Assembly: GCA_009617715.1 (NCBI GenBank)
Contig: VTFK01000378.1
Span: 294,827-358,826 of the forward strand
DNA length: 64,000 nucleotides
From: Plectrocnemia conspersa
Lineage: Eukaryota > Arthropoda > Insecta > Trichoptera > Polycentropodidae
Direction: 5' to 3'
Made by a program: the position numbers and the translations under genes. Shown here piece after piece: positions 1-11,789 of the stretch (positions are counted from its first letter, which is position 1; each line of letters starts with the position of its first letter). Below the pieces are notes generated by a model that was not told where the DNA came from, searched no databases, and saw only the letters and a list, made by a program, of their open reading frames with translations.

Positions 1-6
1 CACACA

Positions 7-545
7 TCAATGAGATTTTTGCTGTTGTATATTCAATGACAACTCCTTAATATCTAGTGCATATTTCGTCACTTTTAGTAATATACACAACCAACTTGAT
101 TCATCAGTCATTCTCTTTCTTAAATTACATTTTATGAAATTCATTTCGGAAAATAATGATTCACAAGCATATGTATGAAGAAGAGAAAATTGATACTATT
201 GCTCTTGCTAGTTTTTTGCATTTTTATTATTTACGTTCGTTTGATTTTTATTATTTATGTTCATTAATCGATTGCTTTCAATTATTTCCAAATCATTTCT
301 CAAATTAACAAATTTTTGTTTCCATATCAAACTCGATAAATTGCATTTCAATGTCTTCTAGATTTAGCCACTAGAAAATCTCCAAATTGAAGTCATCTGC
401 TGATAGTGTGTCTGGATATAAAATAAATTTTGATGTCCTGAATTGTTTGAATCTTAAAAATAACTCGTTGATTATCGATTTAATAACTACAGAAAATTCT
501 TGTGCTAATTTGATTTGATCTGGCTTTTCTTCTGCAATTTTTTTT
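7..545 (-). pseudogene. hAT-family transposase C-terminal remnant
   Basis: Reading the minus strand from about 535 downward gives a broken hAT transposase of the ZBED/SCAND3-like type. A first stretch reads AEEKPDQIKLAQEFSVVI and continues to DTLSADDFNLEIF, then hits an in-frame stop (371-373). After further stops and a frame change, the C-terminal dimerisation block is intact from about 160: YACESLFSEMNF, then RKRMTDESSW and LCILLKVTKYALDI, ending at a natural stop (7-9). The CESLFSxMN...R.R.TDE pattern is diagnostic of the family. At least two stops and a frameshift make it a dead copy. The catalytic region upstream is not recognisable. It would lie in an intron of the M1 gene and in the same orientation. 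I am confident of the superfamily, not of the subfamily. Confidence 0.85.
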
Positions 546-599
546 TGTATTTGGGAAGTATTTGTAAGTAAGTAAACAACAAATTACAATTAACATAAT

Positions 600-888
600 T
601 TCAAATGAAAACAAACGTCAAAGGCAGTGCTGCCAGCATAAAAATTGTTTGAAGTGCCACGATAAAATAGTTGTTTACATTAATAAAACGATTGTCGTTT
701 ATCTTATAAAACATTTGATAATTAATAAAATGAAATAAATTAATAATTCACGGATTATTTAATCAAGATTTTAATTTTTAAATTTAAAAATAAAAAAAAA
801 TATTTTTGAGCTTGGAAATCGTTTGCGTCCTATCCAAATTCTCAAACGTGCCACCTCAGGCACGCGTGCCCTAGGTTCGCCATGCCTG
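600..888 (-). repeat. probable 5' terminal region and TIR of the hAT copy
   Basis: The minus-strand end at 888 reads CAGGCATGGCGAACC, a form typical of hAT terminal inverted repeats (CAG followed by a GC-rich tip). It precedes the transposase remnant in the correct orientation. The opposite terminus lies beyond the left edge, so neither the TIR match nor the target duplication can be tested. The small open frame over 823-1005 is a shadow of this repeat. Confidence 0.45.
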
Positions 889-2154
889 GACTACAGCATC
901 GCCAAGTGTCACGTTGTCATATTTTGCAAATCTAATTGCCATGTGGAACTCTCTTACAGTTTAGGCGGAGGTGTTTTAAGCAGAAATGCAATGAGTTTAA
1001 AGTGACATTCGAGCATGGTGGAGATTTTCTATGCATATCACTTATAAAGTTGCTAAAATGGGTGTCAAAAACCCGTAAATTTTAAATGACCGTAAACATA
1101 ACAGCATGGCTGTCAATTATTCGAAGTTGTCAACTATTCCGATATTGAATAAAAAATAGATCAAGTATTCGAATAATTATTTTTTTTCTCTGTTTTTACC
1201 GATATTAATTTATTTCAGCAATTAGTGCCAAAAATCAATTATTTACCTGTAAAATAGTATTTAATTAAAAATAATTATTGGTTAATAAAAAATATTTTAA
1301 TTAAACATGAATTACTTTTATAATCGTTAAACTTTTTGTATTTTATAAAATATGCATAACACAATGCTGTGCGAACTATGATCAGTGAGGGCGTCGAAAG
1401 TAAAATACTTTATTATTTTACATATATTTTGATCAGAAACGTCATTTTAGCTTTTCAAATATTGCGATTGGCACAATATTAATTCGGAAATATGAGTATT
1501 TTCAGAAATTTCAGCATTTTTGCCTCTATTATTTTGCTAGTCGACTGAGTTGTTTTGATTAAAACTGTTTTAAATAACATAAAGCTAAGAAGATATATTT
1601 TTTAAAACAAAAAAGGTATAATTCGGCTGTAGATAATGTAACGGTACATTGAAGAAAAAAAATACTGTTGTAATACACAAATGTGTTTCGAGAGTTAGTT
1701 GGTTTTTGCTGTTTGTAGAAAACTATAATTTATAAATATTCCACTGTAATACTAAACAACTATTTAAAAATAAAGTTTCAAAATCAGATCTTGTGGAACA
1801 AAATAAAAACGAAAAGCTTTTTTAGAAATGCTCAGTTTCAGTTGGAGGTTAGTTTGGCTCAGGTAAAAATAATTTAAAAGCCTCTTAGCAAAATTGAAGC
1901 GCTGGGCGTGAGAAACGAAATCTCTTACGTGTTAAAAGCGTCATAGAATCTGTCTATGAGATTTACGATACGGTAGCAGGTTAGTGGGCCATATTATTAT
2001 TTCAAGGATTTGGTGTCAGAACTACATCACAGAAACTTTTCAATAATAGCGGTTGTATTATATAAATTAATATGTTTAAAACACACGCAACGGTCATCGA
2101 TTTTTTTTATAAGAAAAAGAGTGAGCACACACAAAATATAAAAATAGATAACTT
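889..2154. other. AT-rich non-coding stretch, no gene seen
   Basis: No coding frame, splice-flanked exon or known repeat is recognisable. The only notable item is TGATCAGTGAGGGCGT at 1379-1394, repeated exactly at 5896-5911. If the M1 gene model is right, this is intron sequence. Confidence 0.5.
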
Positions 2155-2345
2155 CTGCTCAAGGCTCCACTACGCTTCTGACTTGGGACAAACAAAAGTT
2201 TAGCTGAATTCGAACCAAGTGGGACTAAACCGAGAGAGCAGCTGCTTTGGTAAAGTTACGGAGTGCGAAATTCAAGAATTCAACCCGCTCTACGGAGAAG
2301 ACAATTAGAGACAACGTGACGCAGACAAGTCTTCGAAGACAACAA
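2155..2345. repeat. diverged dispersed repeat (family R1)
   Basis: This GC-richer block resembles the sequence split around 33,290-33,332 and 34,339-34,455. Shared pieces include GACTTGGGAC versus GACTTGAGAC and CAGTTGGGAC, then TCAAGAATT.AACCG.TCT and GAGA..A. The match is patchy but collinear. No terminal repeats or coding frame are visible, and the family is not recognised. Confidence 0.5.
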
Positions 2346-2941
2346 ATCATACGTGTTTTCAAAACTGTAATAAAATATATAATAATAATTTATAATATCA
2401 ATAGCTTAAATTATTAGTACTGAAATATCTACATTGAAGCATAATTAGCCAAAATACCAATACAGATCTGTAATCAACTTGTAGTTTTGCATCTAAATAA
2501 AATCATCTGATATTTGCGACTGCATTTGTACATATTAGTATATGAAAATTTAGATATCAATGCCTTAAGTGTCAGTTGTCTAACTACAACTTTACAGGAA
2601 GTAACCAAAACTGTGGTTTGCTTTAATTTAATTAATTGAAATTACGTTATAGTGAAATCTTTTACATGTACTTTCTTTTTTGATTGGTTAGCAAAATTAT
2701 TACTTATTTTTACTCATTTTTAAGTTTTGATGGTGTAGGATTTTCATAGATTTTTTATCAGAATGTTGAAAGGAAAGTGTGGCATCATCAAGACAGTCAA
2801 TTAACACTTAAAGCCATCGATATTATACTTACGCTGTGCAAATTACGATTGATTTAATCAACGCATAAAGCTATACCAATAATGTACATATTATATCATA
2901 AACATAACAATGAAACCGCTGCCATCATAGAATTAATCTAC

Positions 2942-3392
2942 CTGTAATGAACCGGCAAAACGTCAGTCGGTAATCTATAGGTCGAAAGATTAACTCCGCT
3001 GCTGATTTCGTCTATCGGTGGCGAGAACTTCTCCATAGGAATAACAGTGCTGTAGTCGTTGAAGTTGTCATTCAGTACGTCGATCTCAAACTGATCGTTG
3101 GTTAGGTCGAACACAATCGGAAGAACGCTGGAACTTTCAGTCTTTGTAGTCGGCGTTTGCCCTTCGAACAGCTTTGCGACGTGCGAAAGCTTGGAGTCTT
3201 CGCAGGAGTATCTCCTCGGAGCTAAGTAATACGTACACAAAAACACAGTCAGTAAGGCCAGTATGATCAACACAGCCGTCAACAATATGCACAATCTTGA
3301 GACTATGTATCTCCTGTCAATGTCTTCTTGGTGACCCCTTGTCACCGTGTATTTCGTCGGCGAAGATGGCGTCGAATTGTAACCTTCGTAAC
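2942..3392 (-). CDS. M1 (aminopeptidase N-like) metallopeptidase, coding exon 2: membrane anchor and stalk
   Basis: This internal exon has acceptor TTTCAG (intron side 3393 upward) and donor CAG|GTAGAT (intron from 2941). Numbering from the Met at 4137, residues 8-40 are a short cytoplasmic tail (GYEGYNST... then DIDRRYIVSR), about 41-64 form one hydrophobic membrane segment (LCILLTAVLIILALLTVFLC), and the rest is a Ser/Thr- and acid-rich stalk with one NLS glycosylation site near 143. The exon ends in YRLPTDVLPVHY, the conserved opening of the M1 N-terminal domain (LP..v.P.HY.L). This is the layout of a type II membrane ectopeptidase that removes N-terminal residues from peptides outside the cell. 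The HExxH zinc site is not in the window and must lie to the left. The exact paralogue cannot be named. The exon is 451 nt, entering in phase 1 and ending two bases into a codon. Confidence 0.88.
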
Positions 3393-4115
3393 CTGAAACG
3401 GTTATTAAGTAAATTTGCAATTAGTTATTGTCGTCACAAAAATTTAATATATAAGCTGTTCAAAAAATTTCTGACTTTCAAAATCGATACATAATCAAGT
3501 AACATATTGTACCCAAATAATAAATTCAATTGTAACATTTATACCTACATTTTTTAAATGCTTTAATAATATCACTTTAATTAATGAATTTTGTATTTTT
3601 AAGAAATAAGTTTACATGTTTAAAAAGGTGATAATCTGTAGAAAAAAGGTCCGGGGAATATAATAATGGGGAAAAAACGTAAACATGTTCAATGCCACGT
3701 AAAAATATTTCCAAAATAGATCAAAAAATAATTTAGACAGTTTTGACTAAGTAACAAAATATATTTATTGAACTAAAACGTATTCTTGGAATAATCAAGT
3801 CAAAAATAAAATATGAAAATTTCATTTCACCATAAAAATGAAAGATAAACACTTAAAGTTTGATAAGAACTACACATGTAGTTATTATATTTTCGAAATT
3901 TTTCAGCAAATGCAATTTTTAATACATGTTATTGTTTTACTTTAGTGACGATTTCAGAAAGTGTTATATAAAAATTGAGAACCGGTGCAATGCAATAAAT
4001 TTATGATTACCTGGCTACCAACAATACATCTGAAAAGTTTGAAGAATACATTAAACTGTGTATTAAAGAGTGATTTTTTGAACAACTACTTATGCTAAGT
4101 AAAAAATCAAATTAC
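3393..4115 (-). other. intron between M1 coding exons 1 and 2
   Basis: A 723-bp AT-rich intron with donor G|GTAAT at 4115-4114 and acceptor CAG at 3395-3393. The phases match: the first G of a Gly codon comes from exon 1 and GT from exon 2. Nothing else is recognisable inside it. Confidence 0.8.
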
Positions 4116-4137
4116 CCTCTTTAACGTTGCCGACCAT
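4116..4137 (-). CDS. M1 metallopeptidase, coding exon 1 (start)
   Basis: The frame ATG-GTC-GGC-AAC-GTT-AAA-GAG-G reads MVGNVKE plus one base and is followed by a GTAAT donor. Joined to exon 2 it continues as MVGNVKEGYEGYNSTPSSP with no break, which strongly supports the pairing. The Met at 4137 is chosen because its context (CAAC before ATG, G after) fits the animal consensus. An in-frame Met 13 codons upstream (4176-4174; MFQKKELHTYNTN) has a weak context (T at -3) but cannot be excluded. An in-frame TAA lies upstream of both, so the coding start is bounded. Confidence 0.82.
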
Positions 4138-4293
4138 GTTGGTATTATATGTATGCAACTCTTTCTTTTGAAACATATATTTGTTAGCACTGAAAAATTA
4201 CACTAGTCACCTACGGCGATTCTTAATTAACAGTTCTCTCAACGCAAGTCGTCATCGTAACGAGAAATGAAGTCATTTCAACATTGTAGCAAT
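4138..4293 (-). other. 5' UTR part of M1 exon, with splice acceptor and upstream ORFs
   Basis: The exon begins after a strong acceptor (a T-rich tract ending TTTGTTTCAG, AG at 4295-4294). It carries two short out-of-frame upstream ORFs, ATG-TTG-AAA-stop and a 17-codon one ending in TTAATTAA, and the in-frame upstream ATG at 4176. A second, weaker acceptor (AATTTTTCAG) at 4192-4190 would shorten the exon to 4189 and remove the two out-of-frame ATGs. The acceptor implies a further non-coding exon to the right. Confidence 0.65.
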
Positions 4294-5857
4294 CTGAAAC
4301 AAAAAAATAAAACACATAATCAATAAAAATGTGATCAAAATCAACACTTTTAAAATAAAAAAATAAAATAAGAATAACGCAAAAGGTCGTTAATCACAAT
4401 ATATCAATAGCTTTTGAAAAATCTCTATAAAAAATAATGTAAATAATTCTATAAAAACAGGAAATAATTCCTAATCTGATTTTAGTAACTTTAATTTGAA
4501 ATGTTTAAGGTATAATTCATGTACAGTCATAAAGATAAAATAATACCAGTAAACTTCGGTCAAATTTATAATTATGTATAAAAGGAGATATAGGAGCATG
4601 GCCTAATTATTATTATTATTTTTTAATCTTTTTCTAACCTGAGAGGCGTGAATCCAATGCGTTAGAACGGGATAAATCTATATCAACTGGGTAAGTCAAT
4701 CAGATATAATGACTACAAACAAGTAACCACCAAACTTTTCAGTCTGGGAATCGGTGACTATATAATTAATTATAAATGACCGAATACTGTTAATGATAGG
4801 ACGTAATCGAGAGCTCCTTTTAGCCACAAAACAGAAAAGATGATTCGAGGTCCAAAATAAATGGATCGTAATAAAGGTTATATTTAATATTTATACGAAA
4901 GTAAAAACGATATATCTTTGTGTGACTTCTAAAGAACTTATTTATTTTGGTTTAGTGAACAGTCCACAGAAAAACAATTGTCCGACCGTTAACTGTGAAG
5001 CTGTCATTTTATTTAAAGAAAATTCCAAGACACATTTATCACTGAAAGGAATTCTTGCCCTTCATATCTATGTAGATCGTTTCAATGCGAGTGTGTTAGA
5101 AAGACTTGTGCGTTAGGTCAGTAATGTTGATCTTATTCTATTATTACTTCGCTGTATTTTTGCCTCAGTACTGCAGTGGATATTGTGGACGTTATGTAAA
5201 TATACATGAGAAATTAATAAATAAACCAAATAAACAATGGTTAACTTTCAAACAAATTAAAATAAATTATGTTTATTCAAAACAAGTATAAAAAATATAT
5301 ATTTATTTAACTAAATTTATCATAAAAACAGTGCATAACAATAAACATATAAATATACAGTGACAATGTCAACCGTTTTAGCCATCAAATGTAATAAATT
5401 AAACAGGAAAAAACGCCCGCAATGTCAATTCAGAGGCGAATTAAAAAATATTTATATATGCTGATTGCCGTTTCTTCATTGTTTTTTGTTATATGGTTAT
5501 GTTTTGATTACTGATTTTCTAGTATAATAATTATCTAGCTGTATTATTTTAACCCTAAGAAGTTATTAAATTGACCATTAATTTGTAATCTAACAGAAAA
5601 AAATAGTAAATGTTTTGACTTGGCCGCTCAGTGGCGATACTATATATTTATAATTTTAATTTCTTCTCTAATTCAAAAAAAAATGTGATTACTAAAAACA
5701 TGAATAGAATTAATTCGAAGTGTAAATCGAAAATTGGTTTAGTCAGCAAAAACGCGCGTACGGTGAGCTCTGGCGTCATGAAATTTGCTTGTCATATTAT
5801 CCACTATATCCACTTAATGTAAAGTACAAAACGCGACATTGCGCAATATATTGTAAA
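4294..5857. other. AT-rich non-coding stretch, no gene seen
   Basis: The small open frames in this interval have no family resemblance, and their composition matches the background. It is probably the start of the long first intron of the M1 gene, if the model is right. Confidence 0.5.
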
Positions 5858-5889
5858 AATCCTGAGTGGACGCAGATCCACTCAGGATT
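5858..5889. repeat. perfect 13-bp inverted repeat with 6-nt loop
   Basis: AATCCTGAGTGGA (5858-5870) is followed by the loop CGCAGA and then the exact reverse complement (5877-5889). It is seven bases upstream of the second copy of TGATCAGTGAGGGCGT (5896-5911). There is no T-tract or gene context to suggest a function. Confidence 0.8.
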
Positions 5890-5944
5890 AATTACTGATC
5901 AGTGAGGGCGTATATACAATAGCTAATAATGTTTAAAATATATT

Positions 5945-6060
5945 TTATATATAATACATAAAGATCGGATCGGTTTTGTGCGTGTAAAAATAAATTAACC
6001 ACAATCGAATTATTGAACTGATTAAAATAAAATCTTTGCGTCTTGAAACAACAAAGCAAA
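5945..6060 (+). repeat. dispersed repeat (family R2, AAAGATCGGAT...)
   Basis: This is one of four copies of an unrecognised family. Shared blocks are ATACATAAAGATCGGAT, then CGAATTATTGAACTGATT and ATCTTTGCGTCT. Other copies are at about 40,026-40,160 and 40,184-40,345 in tandem, and on the minus strand at about 24,715-24,890. Confidence 0.7.
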
Positions 6061-9000
6061 AACACAAAAATATGCGATGCACATATATTTTTGAGATTAA
6101 GCTTTAAACGATAAAAAAAGAATGGGCCTTTCTAATATATTGTTTCGTTCAACGAACAAATTCTTCGAATTTTGACCATATTAGATACCACCGATTAAAA
6201 TTCGATTTACAAATGTTTTATGAAGGCGTAAACGCATTTTTATGTTGAGAATACGCGTCTCGTTGTCTCACATTTAAAAAAAATAAAAGCGCATAAAGAA
6301 TCATGAATTTTGAAGCGGCACTAGTCACTTGAGTATATTGTGAGAAAAACGAATACATGTGTTGCTCAAGCATACAAATGTGTGTGTGTCTTTTTACATT
6401 ATACAATTAGCTATTAGCTAAATAAAGGCGTGTTTTCAAAATCAATCAAATAAATTAACTCAAAACTTTTATTTTGATAAGATATTTAAGTATATTTATG
6501 CTTATTATAATAACAACAGATGGCAGTTGCTACATTATCTTAGCTTCTGCTTCAAATGTAGACGGTAAAAATATATGAATGATAAATGTTTCGTCACATT
6601 AAAATCTACGTTCTGGGCCTTCGGCGTGACATTCGTTTTGTTGTAGATGAACCGTGTAAATGTAAATTAAAGTGTACAAAAACGAGAATGAGAATAAGTA
6701 TCATCTTTGTGAATATAACGGGAAATCTATACAACACAAAAACGAGTGAATAAGGTGAAGCTACTGAAAGAAGTATGAAAAGAAAAAAAGGCTGATGATA
6801 TATGTGTGTGCGTATATGAATTTGCATGTATATTTGTATGTATTTTAAAATTGTAATATATTTTATACTTTTGGCAATCGTGACGCATTAGGTTAACCTG
6901 TCAGGTGTAATTTTAATAAATAAATACATATATATAGTGCGATGGAACTTAGGTCCTCTATAAGATACGTGTATTTTATGTTATCGAATGCTGCAATGAA
7001 GTAACTGCATACAGAAGTACGTTTCTCATGTGCCTAAGCATTTCCTGAATCAAAATAGTTATCAGATAATAACTTTTTCGCAACGTGTGTGAATTTTTCT
7101 TTGTTTAAGTCTGAAATCGTTGCACACATTCAAATGATTATTTTTTGGTAAGGCATTAAATATTAATCGCCGCAAGTATGATATAATATGTTGAGATATT
7201 TCGTAAAGATCTTGAAGTTTTCCTCGTTCAGACTTTTTAAAAATCTGTTAGTATTAAATTAGATCCGATTGATTTATTGTTTTTTGACATTTTTAAAGCA
7301 TAATCTACCTAAAGACTTTAATATATGTGATCCCGTTTTCAGTTTATTCTCATTTGTTATGGCTTCTCTATAGTCTCTAAATAATTATTTAATAAACTCA
7401 GTTGGGCAATATTCTTTCAAACTTTCTAATGTAAATTAAAATTTATAATGTATATCAGCGAACTTTTAGAAACATTATAGAACAAACTTAAAAATTATTT
7501 CTTTCTTGACGATATGAATAATAAAGCATATATTCGCAATCGTTTTCTTTCAAACATGACTAAATCAAAGATGATCTCATTGATTTTAGGAGAAAAACTA
7601 ACTATTGTAGAATTGAATTTGGTATTTTTTTAGAGTAGCCTATTCTCGTATGTATGTAAGTTTTAATTCCGTTTGCAGCAACGTATTTAATGTTCCACTG
7701 GATCCAATTTAACAGATATTTTTTATCACATGATTGAGACAAATCTTACCATTCAAGATCGTCAAGTCACCATTGAATGCAAGTGAAATAGCTATTTTAT
7801 CAATCTAGATCTAATATCTGTAATTACTTAAAAGCATTACAGTATACGATTAAAAGGTATTTATTTTTTAATGTGATGAATGATAAACTATTGATCTGCA
7901 ATCCTTTTCTTTGATATAAAATTTATCAAAGATGTTGACTCTTATATGACACTTATAATTAAATTGGAGTGCTAATCAAAAACTCTCCTCTTCCCTGGGT
8001 TTTTTTTTTATTGTTTGTAACAATGACGAAACCTCTTAGTTTAATTATCCATAATTTTTTAATCATTTGTAAAGCATCATAATTTATCGATTATTTGATT
8101 TTTATATTATGTATAGTATGGATTTTGAAAATATTTTATTTGTTATTACAATAATGTTTTTTTTTTATTGTTTATTTATACACCATAAGTTTGAGATATA
8201 AATTAAACACAATAATACATATCTAAAAGAATAATCAGCCACTTTAAACTAATCTACAATATATTAAAGTTTATTCAAACAACATAAACCATTGCATTAA
8301 AGTTTTTCGATTTAGCATTTCTACACAGGAAACGGGTCAATATTAATAAAAATTAAACTGCATTTAAAAATTGATTTTTAATTATTATCAAATCAAAAAT
8401 GTTCTAAAATAAAGTCAGCGATGTAATAAAAATATGACCTTATAAGAGTGAATCTTCGTGGCAATAATCATACTATACATTGCTACTATTATATTTTCTC
8501 TCGTCATAAAACTTTTCGTGGCCTACTTTCTGAAGCGTTACTTTCTTTCATTCTCCATACGAATAGGTAAATATTTTATTTAACACCTGTTGTCGGGTTT
8601 AGTTTCGTTTCCTTGGAAAATTGCCAGTTTTGATTGTGGCCAGTTTACAGTCGTTCCAACAATATTTTTTCGATATAGTTTACGACCTCTCGTGGCGAAA
8701 ACATTCCGTGGTTAAAACGAATACTCGAAATAAAACTTTCGGTTAAACATATAAAAAACAATTTATTATTGTGCATTTTTAAGTTAAATGTGAAACGCAT
8801 GAGTGTGATTTTGTGTTGATTTGTATTCGTGCCTCGTAAAGTTACCGGCGAGTTAACAGAATCGTGTGCGATTAGACATCGAATAACTGTTAAGAATGTG
8901 TATATGGAAATGAGAGATTTAAAGGATATCCTTTCGATTTACGATGCACCTTCCAAATGAATAAATTACTTATTATATTTTTTATATAAATTGTAGCAAC

Positions 9001-9534
9001 AAAGCTTACAGTTAATTAATCTAAGAAATAATTGTATAAAAGCTTTAAGGTAAAGATTAAAATGTTTTGATTTTAAACTTCAACACTTTTCAAGGTCATA
9101 TAAAAATAAATCAACAACAAATAAATCGTTTTTTTTTTCTATCACTGGTAGCTTAAAAAAGATACTTTTAATCAAGCTTACAGCATTTAGATATTTATAT
9201 TATGTAATAGGCTATATTTACTAAAAATATAAGTATAATATTTATTATACACTAATTTCAATTGTAAATAAAATTATAGAAAATAATATTCTATAACTTT
9301 GTTTGTGGTGAAAAACCCCAGAAAACGTTTATAATTTCAATATCAGTAGATTACAGTACACAAACAAATTTATACATTTTGCCATTAAGATAAGAAATAA
9401 TCATATCTACCAGTATTTTTTACTATAAGTTCTTGTTATTTTTATGGATATTAAGATTAAAATTATTAAGACAAATTTAATTCAATACAAAAATATACTT
9501 TAGTTTATTTTTAAATAATAATGCTGATTTCGTT
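6061..9534. other. AT-rich non-coding stretch, no gene seen
   Basis: There are no recognisable exons, RNA genes or transposon ends. The open frames at 6218-6406 and 6606-6827 are low-complexity. A slightly GC-richer patch at about 8,500-8,900 holds no coding frame. Confidence 0.5.
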
Positions 9535-9657
9535 GAAAATTTCACTTTAAAAATTCAAATGTTTTAAATAGTTGAATGCTGAGGAAATATTTCAATGCTG
9601 AAAATTTCACTTTAAAAATTCAAATGTTTTAAATAGTTGAATGCTGAGGAAATATTT
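9535..9657 (+). repeat. 65-bp tandem duplication (about 1.9 copies)
   Basis: The 58-bp unit running from GAAAATTTCACTTT to GAGGAAATATTT occurs at 9535-9592 and again, identically, at 9600-9657, with CAATGCT between. The period is 65 bp. Identity of the copies suggests a recent slippage event or a collapsed or variable-number locus. Confidence 0.95.
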
Positions 9658-10710
9658 AAAATAAACGTTTTTTGTATTGTGGTATAGGCTAGAAAATTAT
9701 TTGTTACTAGAGAATCTTAATAAGAAATAACGATGTTCATATATTTGACACAACACATAGATGGATATTAAAAATAGGCACAGCTAATAGTTGTGAATTT
9801 ATATTTATAATATAATATTCTTTGGTTTGAATAGCGTTGTTTGAAAGTAAAAATCATCAATACCGATAAAATGTATTTTATAAGACAATATCTTTCGATA
9901 AGAAAGAAATTTTATTTATGGTATCAAAAAATCGTAATATATGAGCAATATTTTAAAAGCCACCTATAATGTATCATTGACTCGACTTACGAAATGATTC
10001 ATCATATTATGTTATTTGCACTTTCATCGATAAAGAAGCTCTATATGAATAATTAATACAATATTCTTAATCATGTTTATTAATTATTGACGTAGTGCGA
10101 CAGAGAAAGTCTGTTTAATCACTTAAGAATCGCGCAAGGAGTTTTAAATATTATTTTTAAAACATATGCTTAATTGTTAAAATGAAAGTGAAAAATAAAA
10201 AAAACACGTAAATTTAAATTAAAAAGTACGTATTATAATGATAATTTTTTTAAAGATGCTCTAAGAGAGAATTATTTTCATTGGGTAGAGAACTGATGAC
10301 TTTTGATCTAAAATATTTTTAAAATAATTCATGGATACTATTTCTATACATTTATACATATTTTTGGGTATACTTGTTTGTATGATATATTAAGCTATTT
10401 CACTTTTGAGTCAATTATCTATTATTGTTTTAAATCTACAAATGACAGTATGTTATTCTAAACATATTATTGTTCAATGGAATATTGCTTCAAATGTTTT
10501 TTATTCAGAATGAGTAAACATAAAACAGATATATAAGGAATTGTAAAATAAAAATAATACGTAGGAAGAGAATAAAATTAAAGCATCACGATATTCGTGT
10601 TGACACCGAGTAATAAATAATAATATCTTGCGTTCGCCTCTGATTCAAATACATAAAATGAGTGATGAATATGCATTTGTGATGCAGTCAAGACAGAATG
10701 TAAGCTACAC
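9658..10710. other. AT-rich non-coding stretch, no gene seen
   Basis: No coding frame or recognisable repeat is seen. Confidence 0.5.
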
Positions 10711-10755
10711 ATTCCTAATATAATGAGCTAGAGCTAAGCTCATTATATTTGGAAT
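10711..10755. repeat. 19-bp inverted repeat, 7-nt loop
   Basis: The left arm ATTCCTAATATAATGAGCT (10711-10729) and right arm 10737-10755 pair at 18 of 19 positions around the loop AGAGCTA. It could be a short hairpin transcript or the centre of a small foldback element. Confidence 0.8.
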
Positions 10756-10849
10756 TGTCTGAACAAAAGACACGGTTAGTGTGTTTTCAAGATAAGTGTA
10801 AAGAGAAGCTTATTTAAACGACGTTTCGTTAATGTTTGATTCAGTTTTA

Positions 10850-10995
10850 TATTTGCTACTATCGTCGTCAATGATCTCATGAAATATTGTTATGTCATCA
10901 GCATTACGTATGTTGTTAATTATCACATTGCAGACTTGAGTTCCCTTTAAATATTGTTTGGGTATATATTAAAGAGTAGAGATAGAACACATCCT
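10850..10995 (-). pseudogene. non-LTR reverse transcriptase remnant (RTE-like)
   Basis: The minus strand reads RYLRQGCVLSLLFNIYPNNI, then a stop, and in another frame NIRNADDITIFHEIIDDD. These match the RQGCVLSPLLFN motif and the (Y/F)xDD catalytic box of reverse transcriptases of the RTE or craniofacial-development-2-like type. Here the catalytic Tyr is replaced by Asn (NADD). Stops and a frame change make it inactive. Confidence 0.7.
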
Positions 10996-11789
10996 TGTCT
11001 GAGATATCTCTTTATTATAATATTTTATGCTTGTTCTCCTATTGCGTCCTTGTCTTACATCAATGTTATTGTATAATAGTTTTAAATATTTTATTAACAA
11101 TTACTATTTTGAACGAGTATATAAATAGTTGTATTCTAAATTGTAATTTTATCATACAATTTTTTTGGTTCATATATTTTCTATGATAATAAAGTTCGAG
11201 TTCAAATTGTAAATCAAGACACATATAACATGATCGTAAATATTATTTCTAGCAATGATCAGATAATTAATAGTAGTTGATTTAACAATGATACTTTAAC
11301 AATCCCGCAAGAGTAAGACTATTGAATAATTCTCAAAATGCGTACATGATATAAAAACTAAATTATTGATAAATGATGATAGACTGATTTATAAAATTAT
11401 TATTTGAAGCCATAAAAATGAGAATTATTTAAAATGGAACCACAAATATTAAAATCATGCTATGAAAATGTCAAAGAACAGTAAGTCAATCAAATCTGAT
11501 TCAATAAAAAAAAAACCTGAACGAGGAAAACCTAAACATCTATACTAAATTCCTCAGTATAATATATGTAGTACTTCGCTTCTGGCTGCGATCAATGTTT
11601 AATGCCTTACTAAAAAATAGGAATTAAAGTCAGTGAGACAATATTTGTCATGCTGATGACGTCAATGTTTACTGAGACTATTGACGACCTTTTTAAATAT
11701 CATTGGATTGTGTATCAAAAATAAATATAGTGGCCTACGAATATACAGCAATAAAAGGTAAGCTTAAAATTAGATTGAGATAGAATTGA
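10996..11789. other. AT-rich stretch between two reverse-transcriptase scraps
   Basis: No coding frame is recognised. The flanking scraps are in opposite orientations, so they are not simply the two ends of one element without an inversion. Confidence 0.45.
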
